From: Bacillota bacterium
GTDB lineage: Bacteria; Bacillota; Clostridia; Clostridiales; Clostridiaceae
Length of the DNA: 64,000 bases
Assembly (NCBI GenBank): GCA_023435985.1
Contig: JAEZKY010000381.1
Span: 9,964 to 73,963, forward strand
Direction: 5' to 3'
Part shown: positions 18,298 to 27,981 of the stretch, in pieces
Numbering within the stretch: the first letter of the stretch is position 1
Layout: every line of letters starts with the position of its first letter
Translations under genes and position numbers: made by a program
Notes under the pieces: model-generated
The model's input: the letters and a program-made list of their open reading frames with translations, nothing else
Told to the model about the DNA's origin: nothing
Database searches by the model: none

Positions 18298-20838
18298 TTA
18301 CTTTGTGAAGCTTTTAAATATGTTAGTAAATTCAAAGTCTGATTTGTTTACTCCGCTGAAATTGTAATTTCCAGTACCATTAACATAATCTCTTGTATCA
18401 GCCCACATAGACAAAAATGCTGTGTAATCTGAAGTATTAGCCCAGTTTAATAGAGTTTGGGCATCTGATTGATAAAATATTTCAGAAGAAGTATCGTTTT
18501 GTCCAATCATAGGTGTTACGCCAATCTTGGTTTGAATTCCTAAACTTACACATTGATTATGAGTACTTTGAACCGATTGTATAGCATAAGTACCCATTTT
18601 ACCATTTGGACTAGGAGCAACACCATCGCCATAATCCATCGCCATAACATTAACTAAATCTATTCTAACTTTATTTGCTGAAGCATTTGAAAGAACGTAT
18701 TCTCCATCACTTGTGAGACCAGATGGTAATACTGGTAAAGTATATGATACAGTAAGTTTAGGATTTGAGGCTTCAAGAGCAGCTATTGCTTTATTTCTAG
18801 TATCGATAGTAGTTTTATTTGTAATAGCTGAACCTTCAATATCAAAATCTATTCTTGTTAATTTGTATTTATCAATAACTTTTTGATATTTTGCTTGTAA
18901 TGTTTTATAATCAGAATTTCCACTAGCAGAAGCTAGTTCAGTTCCATTTGCACCACCAAAGGAAACAATGACATCTCCACCTTTACTTCTTAATGAATTA
19001 ATATCATCAATATAAGTATTTGAATCCATTCCTAAGGAAGAGTAACCACCCCAGGCAGGATTTCCATTTGCATCACTTGTTATGAATGCAAGAGTAAAAT
19101 ATTTTTGACCAGTTTTATTATAACAATCAGTTAAACTAAACGTTGGCCAAGCAGTAGCATCTACATAAGGCGCAAAGAACTTGCCAGGAAAATTAGATTG
19201 TGATGGTGATGCAGGAACACCAGTACTACCTCCACCGTTAGAAGGATCAGTACCACCACTGCCATTACCAGGAGCAGTAGTTGTATCAGCACTCCAAAGT
19301 GCAGGAGTATTAGGCGGCTCCCATCCAACTAATGAAGTATGAGCCTGTAGACATTTATAAACTACATTATTATAAGATACTAAATCTCCGATTTTATATG
19401 CTGTATTAGGTTCCCACAAAAGAACATCTACTGCAGAGTAAGCATTTTCACTCTTAAATTTGAAGGACATATTAGCATTGTTGTTAGCAGAAAGTGAAGC
19501 CACATCTAAATCTGTATCAACACTCCAAAGTGCAGGAGTATTAGCTGGTTCCCATCCAACCAATGAAGTGTGAGCTTGTAAGCATTTATAAATAACGTTG
19601 CTATAAGATACTAAATCGTTAACTTTATATGATGTGTTAGCTGCCCATGGAAGAATACCAGATGTAGGATTCCCATTTCCACTGCCAGGGTCAGTTGGAT
19701 TGCTTGTACCACCGCCGTTACCATTAGAAGGATCAGTTGGATCAGGATTGCTTGGTGTTGTAGAAAGATTATTAAAATAATTACGATATGCTTTAGAAAA
19801 TTCATAATTATTATTTATATCCCAATTTATTGACCAAGACATTAATCCTCTAAAGTTAGAATAACCATTTGTATTTGCAAGTTTATAAGATCCTCCAAAG
19901 GAAGTACCATTTATTAAATAATTTAATGCCTTTTCCATATCTGTTGGTTTTATATATCCTCCACTATGTGCAGCGGCAGGACAGGCTGGCAAACCAATCA
20001 TAACTTGATCTTGTCTTAGAGCTGAGAATACGTTATTTGGATTTCCTGCAATAGGAAAACCATGTAAAAGCATTTCAGCCATGGCAACTTCATAATCTGG
20101 TGTACCTTGATTATAAGTTTTTCCATCAAGAGCAGTGCTTCCACCAGCGTTATAATGTTGAACATGTATATAAGTAAGATTATCTTTTAATCCGTAAATA
20201 ACTGGTAAATATGCACCCCATATATTTGCATATGCAGTATAACCACCTTGAACATAAGCAGTTTCAGGTGCCATACTTAAAATAAAATTAGAACCATAGT
20301 GATTACATATAGTTTTAAGAGCTGAAATTAAGTTAACTATTTGTGGTGTAGTAGGATTCTTAAAATCTGTATCACCACTATTTAGTGACATACCACTTTC
20401 TAAATCGATATCGATTCCATTAAAGCCGTATTTATCTATTAGTGAAATAGCTGAATTTATAAAATTTTGCTTTGAGGTTTGGTCAGGTAGAAGCAAAACT
20501 CCATTTTGTCCACCTATTGATAATACAACTTTTTTACCTTTACTGTTTAGTGCTTTAATGTCAGATTTGAAATCATCGTCTGATCCAGTGACTGGAGAAA
20601 ACTGCAATGTAGATCTATCACCTGAAGTTTCAGCAAATGCTACATTTATAACATCCCAATCGCTTGATACATTGCTTAGTTTGACAACTCCTGTACCATT
20701 ATCGAAGTTATGCCAATACCCAACCAATAACTTACTTGGAAGATCAGAAGAAGCAAAAACGTTAGTTAGCGGAAGGTTAAAGGTTATCATCGTTAATGTA
20801 AACATAATTGATAAAAATTTTCTTAGAACTTTTCGCAT
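18298..20838 (-). CDS. Secreted chitinase-like protein: two GH18 domains with two chitin-binding modules
   Basis: 846 residues. Signal peptide ~1-29 (basic start, hydrophobic core, VFAS). GH18 domain A at ~35-350 with the catalytic DxxDxDxE motif in NGIDIDLE; a Gly/Pro/Asn/Ser-rich linker; two carbohydrate-binding modules of the ChtBD3/CBM5-12 type (~395-440 and ~475-520, each 'ILPW/LLWEPNTAYKxxDLVSY...YKCLQAHTSLVGWEP'); another linker; GH18 domain B at ~545-846 with RIDFDIEG. The two modules are nearly identical and reflect an internal duplication. Expected to hydrolyse chitin or related beta-1,4-GlcNAc polymers outside the cell. Start has GGGAGGGG upstream. Confidence 0.92.
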   Translation of the reverse strand: MRKVLRKFLSIMFTLTMITFNLPLTNVFASSDLPSKLLVGYWHNFDNGTGVVKLSNVSSDWDVINVAFAETSGDRSTLQFSPVTGSDDDFKSDIKALNSKGKKVVLSIGGQNGVLLLPDQTSKQNFINSAISLIDKYGFNGIDIDLESGMSLNSGDTDFKNPTTPQIVNLISALKTICNHYGSNFILSMAPETAYVQGGYTAYANIWGAYLPVIYGLKDNLTYIHVQHYNAGGSTALDGKTYNQGTPDYEVAMAEMLLHGFPIAGNPNNVFSALRQDQVMIGLPACPAAAHSGGYIKPTDMEKALNYLINGTSFGGSYKLANTNGYSNFRGLMSWSINWDINNNYEFSKAYRNYFNNLSTTPSNPDPTDPSNGNGGGTSNPTDPGSGNGNPTSGILPWAANTSYKVNDLVSYSNVIYKCLQAHTSLVGWEPANTPALWSVDTDLDVASLSANNNANMSFKFKSENAYSAVDVLLWEPNTAYKIGDLVSYNNVVYKCLQAHTSLVGWEPPNTPALWSADTTTAPGNGSGGTDPSNGGGSTGVPASPSQSNFPGKFFAPYVDATAWPTFSLTDCYNKTGQKYFTLAFITSDANGNPAWGGYSSLGMDSNTYIDDINSLRSKGGDVIVSFGGANGTELASASGNSDYKTLQAKYQKVIDKYKLTRIDFDIEGSAITNKTTIDTRNKAIAALEASNPKLTVSYTLPVLPSGLTSDGEYVLSNASANKVRIDLVNVMAMDYGDGVAPSPNGKMGTYAIQSVQSTHNQCVSLGIQTKIGVTPMIGQNDTSSEIFYQSDAQTLLNWANTSDYTAFLSMWADTRDYVNGTGNYNFSGVNKSDFEFTNIFKSFTK

Positions 20839-21345
20839 AAAAATCCCCTCCCATTTTAAAATTAGATTTATAAAATATACCTTATTAAAAGTAATTTCTT
20901 TATAAAGTATATTTCTATTTCTATATTCACATAATGTACGAATTAAATAAATATATTTATCTCATAAATTACAAAATTAATCATAAAACGAAACTATTAA
21001 ATAAGAAAGATTATATTTTCCAATAAAAGCATCTTTTATAATATTAATATTGACTTTTTTACAAATTAAAATTTCATATTTATAAGAAACAGAATTAGTA
21101 AATTGTAATTATAAAGAAAGATATCACTAACAGAATTTAATTTGATAACGATATCCCTTTTATTGCTTCCCCTTTGATATATGGCAGCACTTATTATGCT
21201 GCTATATTTTAAAAACTTATTATAATTTTTCATAAAAATTATAATCGATGAAAATAGCCTTAGGCAATTTATATAAATGCCTGAGGCTATAAATATCATT
21301 TATTTATGATACGATTCACAGTATCAGTATCATTTTATCTAATCA
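20839..21345. other. Non-coding spacer upstream of the GH18 gene
   Basis: A/T-rich and without a supported gene. A 77-codon minus-strand frame at 21066-21299 lacks a ribosome site and covers a terminator hairpin, so I do not accept it. The hairpin is listed separately. Confidence 0.5.
21250..21290 (-). terminator. Terminator of the AraC-GyrI gene
   Basis: 13-bp stem with one G-T pair (21254-21266 with 21278-21290) followed by TTTTC on the minus strand, about 55 nt beyond the stop at 21346. Confidence 0.65.
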
Positions 21346-22239
21346 TTATGACACTCTCTTTACAGGAATCCACAATTCACAAAACAAACCATGCTCCCCT
21401 TTATCAGGATAAACTTCATAGTCAGTATCTTCTGTTTGTTCATATTCAGATTGTGGTAAAAATTCTTTAAAAAATCTGCTCCACATTTCACTGATACAAT
21501 AACTATTATTGCCGTAACATTTAAAAACTACATATGTCCCCGAATCAATTTCCCATATACGGTAACCTTTTTGTAACATCACTTCTACATTATCTATGTC
21601 AGTATCTTCATCAATAATTACTCCAATTCCATAATCAAAAGTTCTCTCATTTTCTTTAGTAGGGCTGCATAAACCATATAAATCTTTTTTACCAGCCTTT
21701 CTCAAATTCGTGATTTCATCTATCAATTTTTTTTCATGACATTCTCCCCAAAAATCAGGAATATCATGGTTGCCAGCGTCATTGATGATTTCATTATTAA
21801 ACGCGCGTACCTTTGCAATAAATCTCTGTTTGCCAATTTCTTCAATCCTATAATTCATAGTGCTTCCACCCTCCAATATAATTTTAATGACTAAAGGGTT
21901 AAACAGACATAGCTGAGTTCCTTTTTTTCTAGCTAGTTTTGGTGATACACCGTGAAATCGCGAAAAAGCCTTTGTAAAACTTTCAGGAGTTTCATAACCG
22001 TACTTAAATGCAATATCTATTATCTTACTTTCACTTAGCTGTAATTCCTGTCCTGCTAGTGACAACCTTCTGTTACGTATATATTCATTAGCTGTCATTC
22101 CAGCCATTAAGCTAAATACTCTATGAAAGTTATAACACGACATATGCACCTCTTTTGCTACATTTTCGTAATTTATTTCTTCAAGGAGATTGCTCTCCAT
22201 ATAATCAATTGCCTTTTGTAAAAATTTCGCTAAGCTCAT
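21346..22239 (-). CDS. AraC-family regulator with GyrI-like effector domain
   Basis: 297 residues. Residues ~1-110 are a two-HTH AraC domain (second helix FKYGYETPESFTKAFSRFHGVSP). After a short linker, residues ~127-295 form a GyrI/Rob-C-like small-molecule-binding domain (MNYRIEEIGKQRFIAKV... ending LFCELWIPVKRVS). Such proteins activate stress or drug-response genes on ligand binding. No obvious target gene adjoins; the acetyltransferase gene upstream is a pseudogene. A paralog of the same architecture lies at 60445-61305. Confidence 0.9.
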   Translation of the reverse strand: MSLAKFLQKAIDYMESNLLEEINYENVAKEVHMSCYNFHRVFSLMAGMTANEYIRNRRLSLAGQELQLSESKIIDIAFKYGYETPESFTKAFSRFHGVSPKLARKKGTQLCLFNPLVIKIILEGGSTMNYRIEEIGKQRFIAKVRAFNNEIINDAGNHDIPDFWGECHEKKLIDEITNLRKAGKKDLYGLCSPTKENERTFDYGIGVIIDEDTDIDNVEVMLQKGYRIWEIDSGTYVVFKCYGNNSYCISEMWSRFFKEFLPQSEYEQTEDTDYEVYPDKGEHGLFCELWIPVKRVS

Positions 22240-22406
22240 CTATTCTCTCCCCTTTCACTATGTATTATAAAGGCTCGCAAAAATATCTTCTGGTCCTAGT
22301 TTGCTAAATTTTGTCCTGTACGCTTTTTTATATATGGTATTTTTAATTATTATATAGCCCTCACTATAAATTACTATTTATAACCCAATCCTAAATTGGA
22401 GTTTAT

Positions 22407-22991
22407 TTATACATTCTTTCTTATAACTCTGCATGGATTTCCGTAAGCAATTGTATCTGCTTGAATATCCTTTGTCACAATACTTCCTGCTCCAATTACA
22501 ACATTATCTCCAATTGTAACACCAGGTAGAATAACAACCCCTCCTCCAATCCAGACATTATTGCCTACTTTCACTGGCGCAGTTTGTGTTTTACAAAATT
22601 CAAAGGAACCATCATCTTTACTCTCTCCAAAACGTTCTTTTGCATTTGTTGGATGAAAAGCTGTATATATCTGCACATTAGGCGCAATAAGAGCATTATT
22701 ACCTATTTCAATTCTGTTGTCATCTAAAAATGTGCAATTCATGTTTACTTCACAATTGTTTCCAAAATAAATATTATTACCGTAATCAACATAAAACGGC
22801 GCAGTAATCCATAAATTATCTCCACATCCTCCAAGAAGTTGTTCTAATATATTATGCTTCTTTTGCCTATCTTCTGAATTAACTAGATTGTAATCACGTA
22901 TCAAATTTTTCGCCTTATGCCACTATTCTAATAATTCTTTATCACCACAATCATAAAGTAGACCTGCTAACATTTTTTCTCTTTCTGTCAT
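22407..22991 (-). pseudogene. Maltose/galactoside O-acetyltransferase gene with in-frame TAG
   Basis: Reading from ATG 22991 (AGGTGG 8 nt upstream) gives MTEREKMLAGLLYDCGDKEL..., the usual N-terminus of maltose/galactoside acetyltransferases, until a TAG at 22925-22923 in codon 23. The same frame continues W-H-K-A-K-N-L-I-R-D-Y-N and then the whole left-handed beta-helix acyltransferase, with the catalytic His in 'TAFHPTN' and hexapeptide repeats such as GDNVVIGAGSIVTKD. Homologs have Gln (CAG) at that place, so a single C-to-T change fits. The TTG at 22904 could restart translation (165 residues) but would lack the N-terminal helices and has no ribosome site. Confidence 0.85.
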
Positions 22992-23272
22992 CTAGACCAC
23001 CTCAATAAATTATAATTTATCTTTCAGTTAATTATAACATGTTTTGGAAATAACATACTTCTCAATTATTTTATCTATTACTATAATGGTGATAACTTTG
23101 TTATACTTAAATCTATTAAATTACTACCACATAGCATAAAATATACTTTAGCTTTTTTAAAGCCATATTATAAAATCGTAACAATTGGCAATGCTGATGT
23201 ATACATTTCATGAATAAAATTAAAGAGCAGCAAACAAGATTTCTCCTATTTACTACCCTTTAAAAATCATTA
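22992..23272. other. Intergenic region, no gene seen
   Basis: A/T-rich; no supported gene, RNA motif or terminator. Confidence 0.4.
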
Positions 23273-23357
23273 TTAAACTTGCAAAAATTCCTCATAAGTT
23301 TCTATTTCATCCTCTCTCTTAAATATTCCTAGGTGGCTTTTATATTTGAAAACAATT
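23273..23357 (-). pseudogene. Possible C-terminal gene remnant
   Basis: Directly behind the stop of the next gene (23361) a different frame reads FKYKSHLGIFKREDEI, then ETYEEFLQV and a stop at 23273. The composition is protein-like, with good clostridial codon use, but there is no start or ribosome site. I do not recognise the family. It resembles the other orphan 3' ends in this window (37.6, 41.5 and 62.6 kb). Confidence 0.35.
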
Positions 23358-23360
23358 AAC

Positions 23361-23612
23361 CTATGAAATATCCTCAATTGCTAGTAACCTAGGATTATTT
23401 CCTTCTTGAATTTTAATGCACACTTTTGCCACTTTCATTTCTAAATTTTTTATTACTGTTTTTACTTTACATATAAAATAATAATCTTCCACATTATTAG
23501 TAACTACTGCTATAGGATTGAAGTTCCATCCATTTATTCCATCCACTGCTTCCCATAGCATTTGCTTTTCCTCTATTGTAATAATATTTCTAATTTCTAA
23601 TTCTTTAACCAT
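23361..23612 (-). CDS. Hypothetical 83-residue protein
   Basis: Small soluble acidic/mixed protein (MVKELEIRNIITIEEK..., central NGWNFNPIAVVTNNVEDYYFICKVKT). No motif recognised, no membrane segment. A strong GGGAGGAG ribosome site 7 nt upstream of the ATG supports it as a real gene. Isolated on the minus strand. Confidence 0.65.
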   Translation of the reverse strand: MVKELEIRNIITIEEKQMLWEAVDGINGWNFNPIAVVTNNVEDYYFICKVKTVIKNLEMKVAKVCIKIQEGNNPRLLAIEDIS

Positions 23613-23922
23613 AATATCTCCTCCCTTTTCCTGTAATTAATATTATCATTACTTCTTTACAGTTATTTTATAAACATTATAACTTTTTGTTAAAATATTA
23701 TTACAAAAAAATGAGGACAAACTAAGTATTTCTATAACTCTACCTTTATCTGTTGCTTTCTTTAAAATAGTTATTTATAATAACCACACCTTTCTCCATT
23801 TCATTTTTAGTAATAATCCTGCTTTAAATTTAATTCGTTTAAAATTACATTCGAAAAGCTTTTGTAAATCAACCTACCTAATCCCACGTGGCAATTATAC
23901 TATAAACCTATTTTCAATTTCT
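23613..23922. other. Intergenic region, decayed repeat copy
   Basis: No gene seen. 23712-23752 (ACAAACTAAGTATTTCTATA, then ACTCTACCTTTAT) resembles a decayed copy of the hairpin repeat found intact at 51316-51352 and 57593-57627. Confidence 0.35.
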
Positions 23923-24102
23923 CTACTCATTTTTTATTTTTTCTAATTCTTCTAAAATTGTATCTAACTTTTCATCCATTTGTTTAGTCCTGTTTATAAG
24001 ACTTTTAAATCCCCTTATTCCTTTATATATTCCTATTATTATTAAAATTATTATTCCAAAATTAATCCAATTAATAAGTAAAGTCATATAATTAATTTGC
24101 AT
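23923..24102 (-). CDS. Small membrane protein with C-terminal coiled coil (59 aa)
   Basis: ATG at 24102 is preceded by TAGGAGACAGCTT. The product has one hydrophobic segment (~7-26, LLINWINFGIIILIIIGIYK), a basic stretch, and a charged heptad-like tail (QMDEKLDTILEELEKIKN). This is the layout of many clostridial single-pass small proteins of unknown function. It lies downstream of the isochorismatase-like gene on the same strand but has its own ribosome site. Confidence 0.7.
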   Translation of the reverse strand: MQINYMTLLINWINFGIIILIIIGIYKGIRGFKSLINRTKQMDEKLDTILEELEKIKNE

Positions 24103-24157
24103 AAGCTGTCTCCTAACTTTATAAATTATATGTTAATTATATCACATTTTACCATTT

Positions 24158-24694
24158 CTATTTATCTAACAGAATTTTTATTACCTCATCCATTGAAAGA
24201 ACATCTGCAAAACGCTTATCCCAAATCTTATAATTATAAAATTTATAAAGTTTCTCACCAGATAAATACTCGTTATCGAAAGTTGAATTTGTTTCTTCTG
24301 GAATAATTATTTTATATTCATAATCAAAGGCACTTTTTAAAGTAGCATCCATACAATATTCTGTTTGAAGTCCTACAAGTATAATAGTATCTATCTTTTT
24401 ATTTTCTAAATACTCTCTTAATTCAGTATTATGAAAAGCGCTGTTATACTTCTTTTCAACGATATATTCGCCATGCTTAGGTGCTACCTCATTATATATC
24501 TGCCAGCCATCTGTGCCTTTTTCAAATTCTGTGCCCTCTCCATCATCATGACGTACATATATAACTTCCTTATTATTGCTCCTTGCAACTGAAGTAAGTT
24601 TCTTAATATTTTCAATAACTTTCTGTTCATTATAAGGATGATCCTTAATAAGTGCATTTTGCACATCTACAACCAATAAAACTATATTACTCAT
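24158..24694 (-). CDS. Cysteine hydrolase, isochorismatase family
   Basis: 178-residue cytoplasmic hydrolase. The triad is visible: Asp10 in LLVVDVQN, Lys81/82 in VEKKYNSAF, and Cys114 in GLQTEYCMDATLKSAFD; the family's cis-peptide segment precedes it (ILVGLQTEYC). Members act on isochorismate, nicotinamide or other amides; the substrate is not evident. I prefer ATG 24694 (AAGGGA 9-10 nt upstream) to 24700. It is divergent from a LysR gene, 140 nt away, which is a classical target/regulator arrangement. Confidence 0.88.
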   Translation of the reverse strand: MSNIVLLVVDVQNALIKDHPYNEQKVIENIKKLTSVARSNNKEVIYVRHDDGEGTEFEKGTDGWQIYNEVAPKHGEYIVEKKYNSAFHNTELREYLENKKIDTIILVGLQTEYCMDATLKSAFDYEYKIIIPEETNSTFDNEYLSGEKLYKFYNYKIWDKRFADVLSMDEVIKILLDK

Positions 24695-24833
24695 ATACAT
24701 TCTTCCCTTCGCTTATAAATTACTAAAATTACCCTGCTATTTTTATTATAAAAGAGGTTTTTCTATTTGTATAACGAATTTATTTAATTATATCTATCGA
24801 AAATATTAATTATAGAGAGGAATTATTTGAAGC

Positions 24834-25703
24834 ATGGACTATGAACTTTTAAAAACATTTATTTGCTTAGCTAAGTTAAAAAATTTTACAAAAACTGCAG
24901 AGCAGCTCCACTTAGTTCAATCTACTATCACCAGTAGGATAAAACATCTAGAGCATAACATAGGCGAAACCTTATTTATCCGTACAAATAAAAATGTAGT
25001 ACTAACAAATACTGGAGAAGTTTTTCTTCCTTATGCTAAACAATTATTAAGCATACATGAATCTGCAATTTCTAGGCTTAAAGCCTTAGAACTATTCAAA
25101 GATACACTTAACATAGGTGCTGTCCATTCTATTTACGATTATCATGTTCAAAACATGGTTTTAAAATATATGCAGCAAAATAAAAGAATTGCAATAAAAG
25201 TTACTGTTGAACATAGTGAAGAACTTATACAAATGCTTCATGAGAATCAATTAGATATTGCATTTACATATTTGGATATCAAATCTCCCCAATTTATATG
25301 TGAACCCTTCTATAGGGACAAAATAATATTGGTTACTGGTGCACAAAATAGTTATGCTGCATGCGGCATCACAGATGACGAACTTAGAAAGCTGCCTTTG
25401 TTATCCTCTGCAATTCTTACTAAACCCTTTCAAGAATGGTTCTACTCAGTTTTTCCGAAAAACTATGTATATCCACTAGATATCAATATTAGCAGCAACA
25501 CCATAACATTTTTAAAAGAAGGTATTGGCTTTAGCTTCATGATGGAATCTGCTGCGAAAGAGTTTCTTAAAGAAGGTTCACTAGTAGAAGTAAAACTTCT
25601 AGAAAGCACACCGCCAAGTATGGAAAGCTACATATTACTAAACAAGCAGCGAATTAATTCTGAAGCGGTAAGTTTATGGCTTAATGAATTTAAGCTTTGC
25701 TGA
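24834..25703 (+). CDS. LysR-family transcriptional regulator
   Basis: 289 residues. N-terminal winged HTH ~1-60 (DYELLKTFICLAKLKNFTKTAEQLHLVQSTITSRIKHLE, with FTKTAEQL and SRIKHLE typical), then a LysR substrate-binding domain (~88-285). It is divergent from the isochorismatase-like gene, which it may control. The GAGAGG ribosome site lies rather far (14 nt) from the ATG. Confidence 0.9.
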   Translation: MDYELLKTFICLAKLKNFTKTAEQLHLVQSTITSRIKHLEHNIGETLFIRTNKNVVLTNTGEVFLPYAKQLLSIHESAISRLKALELFKDTLNIGAVHSIYDYHVQNMVLKYMQQNKRIAIKVTVEHSEELIQMLHENQLDIAFTYLDIKSPQFICEPFYRDKIILVTGAQNSYAACGITDDELRKLPLLSSAILTKPFQEWFYSVFPKNYVYPLDINISSNTITFLKEGIGFSFMMESAAKEFLKEGSLVEVKLLESTPPSMESYILLNKQRINSEAVSLWLNEFKLC

Positions 25704-25729
25704 TTATATTCTAATTGTAAACAAAAAAG

Positions 25730-25770
25730 AAGAAGGACCTCTATCATCAGGGATTCTCCTTCTTTATTTA
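25730..25770. terminator. Terminator between convergent LysR and DUF4885-like genes
   Basis: AAGAAGGA-CCT...AGG...TCCTTCTT stem (25730-25740 with 25749-25764), T-rich on the plus strand and A-rich before it, so usable in both directions. Confidence 0.75.
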
Positions 25771-25797
25771 GTCTTTTAGATTTGTATTTTTTTATAT

Positions 25798-27009
25798 TTA
25801 TGGCAATGTATTAAAACTATTCTTACCATACTTATAACTTGTATCTTTATTATAGCTTTCACTATAATTAGTATTTTGGCAAACATCCTGTAATTTATTA
25901 TCACTATAATTAATTGATAACGTCATATCAGGAATGTTATTCCAACCTTTAGATGATATTTCCTTAACCATACTTGCAAAATTTTCTTCACATACCCCTG
26001 TATATTGTTTAGGCACATAGGGCTTTCCGCTTTTAGCCATCTCTTCAAGTTTAGAATTAAAAATGTCAGTAATGTTTTGTCCATCATCAGTATAATAACT
26101 TTCATCTTTTTCTGTTAAACTTCTAATATCAATTCCAGTTACATCTAAGGCTTCATGATACAAATCATATTTTCCAAGTCCATCCAGGGTAAATTGGGTA
26201 CTCTTTGCAATCCCATATCGTGATGATGAAAGAATATGATTGTACAAGTCATTTGAATTATCTCCTGAATTAAGAAGCTCTTCTATTTTTTCTTTCAATC
26301 CTTTATCTTCAGTACCATTAACAGTCAAATTATAACTATATGGGTCTATAGAAAAAGATAATTCAGTACCTTCTGGAACTTCAATTCCATTTTCTTTAAA
26401 CAAATTGTCCATCTCTGAATTAACCACTTGCCTGTTAAATGTTTTCTGATCTTCGTCTTCCTCATTTGCATTAGGAAAAGTTATTCCCCTAAACAATGAA
26501 TCTTTCATATTACAGCCATTTATCTTCCCATACTTTAACATATTTATTTCATTATCATATGCAGCTTCTCGTTCTTCATCTGTTAAATCAGATGCGTAAT
26601 ATGGTGAATTTTCATTGCAATACTTATCCTGAATATAAGCCTCAGGATTTGAATGAGACTTTGCTACTTCAAGAAGTTTGCTATATTTATCATGTAACGC
26701 CTCATAACATACATCAGTCTCACTTACATAAGAATTTCTCGATGTTATTTTATCTCCAGCACTTTTAATAGTTTCTGCATTTTTTTCTTTTGCTTTATTA
26801 ATATAACTTTGGAGGTCAATTGACTCATCTATTCTCCTATTTGATGATGGCCCATTATTTTTACTAACTTGAGACATTTTCTTAGCTGCACCGCTTATGG
26901 TAATAGTATCTGATGACTTGTAAGCTGCTGATCTTTTTACTTTCTGAGCATTTGAAATTCTAAGCATCTCCATATATAATCTTGCTTGCATACCTGCTGT
27001 AATTCTCAT
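25798..27009 (-). CDS. Hypothetical protein resembling DUF4885
   Basis: 403 residues, soluble, no signal peptide. N-terminus MRITAGMQARLYMEMLRISN followed by a Ser/Lys-rich segment recalls flagellar/hook-type or toxin-associated N-termini; the middle holds 'IQDKYCNENSPYYASDLTDEER', a pattern I associate with DUF4885 proteins of Bacillus and Clostridium. Function unknown. I start at ATG 27009 (AAGGAGGGAG just upstream). It lies 42 nt downstream of a secreted protein on the same strand, so they are probably co-transcribed. Confidence 0.6.
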   Translation of the reverse strand: MRITAGMQARLYMEMLRISNAQKVKRSAAYKSSDTITISGAAKKMSQVSKNNGPSSNRRIDESIDLQSYINKAKEKNAETIKSAGDKITSRNSYVSETDVCYEALHDKYSKLLEVAKSHSNPEAYIQDKYCNENSPYYASDLTDEEREAAYDNEINMLKYGKINGCNMKDSLFRGITFPNANEEDEDQKTFNRQVVNSEMDNLFKENGIEVPEGTELSFSIDPYSYNLTVNGTEDKGLKEKIEELLNSGDNSNDLYNHILSSSRYGIAKSTQFTLDGLGKYDLYHEALDVTGIDIRSLTEKDESYYTDDGQNITDIFNSKLEEMAKSGKPYVPKQYTGVCEENFASMVKEISSKGWNNIPDMTLSINYSDNKLQDVCQNTNYSESYNKDTSYKYGKNSFNTLP

Positions 27010-27051
27010 GAGCTCTCCCTCCTTTCGCACTGTAAACCATGCTGCTATAAA

Positions 27052-27981
27052 TTATTTATAATTATTTTTTGATATGTCATACTGCCAATTAAAGTTTATT
27101 GCAACACTACTCATTGTTGAACTTCCTGTTGCTAATGCATTATATTCAAACTGCCAAACTTGACCAACTAAAATTCCATCTGTGATTGAAATATTATATG
27201 AACCACTTGTTGCACTACTTACTTTAGAAGTATACCACTTTCCTGGTTGTGCTGGCATTATCATATGATGCACATTACCTTGACTTGGAGACTGCACACT
27301 CTTTGTTGTAACAGATGTCACAATTGCTCCGCTTGGAATATTAGTATTACCAGTTAAATCTAACTTTAAAATTGTTGAATTTACACCACTTGATGATAAA
27401 GAAGTATTACCAGTATTTTTTGCAGTTCCACTAAAATTAAATGTACCACTGCCAGTCTTTATACGATTATATAAGTTAAGCGTAAAATACATAGGTTGAT
27501 TTTCATCATACTTGCTGCCACGAGCTACCTTAACGTAGAATGCTTGACTTGATCTTGTTCCATCGCAATTAACTGCTAAAAAAGGAATGGCTGAAGTTGG
27601 ATTTTTTACATCACTAGGGCTAGTAGCTGAATAAACTTTTGTTCCCGTAGAATCATATAATTCCATGTACATGCCTTCATAATCGCTATCATATGAACAG
27701 CGGGTATAAATTTTATCACCTGAATTTACAGTAAATTTAAAATAAGCCACATCCACATTAGCTGGCAATATTACAGTAGAAGTGCTTTTCCCGTCAATAT
27801 AGCTTCCCCAGTTATAGGCCGTGTCAATTGTAGTGTAGTTATCCGCAACCAAAGCTGCTGGCGGAGTAGTTGTAGCTATTTTTACTTCTGCATAAGCAGT
27901 TGTTGCCGGCTTAAATAATACAACCCCAGCTAATAGCATTAAGCTAAATAGCATTACCCCAAAATACTTTTTTAATCTCAT
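27052..27981 (-). CDS. Secreted protein of unknown function
   Basis: 309 residues. Signal peptide with LKKYFGVMLFSLMLLAGVVLF and an A-Y-A-E cleavage site near residue 32. The mature part is Ser/Thr/Asn-rich with two beta-rich domains: ~45-175 (YFKFTVNSGDKIYTRCSYD, resembling bacterial pre-peptidase-like domains) and ~180-305. Two Cys residues could form a disulfide. Start at ATG 27981; AAAGGA lies ~14 nt upstream with an AGAG closer. Upstream partner of the DUF4885-like gene. Confidence 0.65.
   Translation of the reverse strand: MRLKKYFGVMLFSLMLLAGVVLFKPATTAYAEVKIATTTPPAALVADNYTTIDTAYNWGSYIDGKSTSTVILPANVDVAYFKFTVNSGDKIYTRCSYDSDYEGMYMELYDSTGTKVYSATSPSDVKNPTSAIPFLAVNCDGTRSSQAFYVKVARGSKYDENQPMYFTLNLYNRIKTGSGTFNFSGTAKNTGNTSLSSSGVNSTILKLDLTGNTNIPSGAIVTSVTTKSVQSPSQGNVHHMIMPAQPGKWYTSKVSSATSGSYNISITDGILVGQVWQFEYNALATGSSTMSSVAINFNWQYDISKNNYK

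Noticed and set aside
21066..21299. 77-codon minus-strand open frame
   Set aside because: No ribosome site, covers a terminator hairpin, composition of A/T-rich non-coding DNA.
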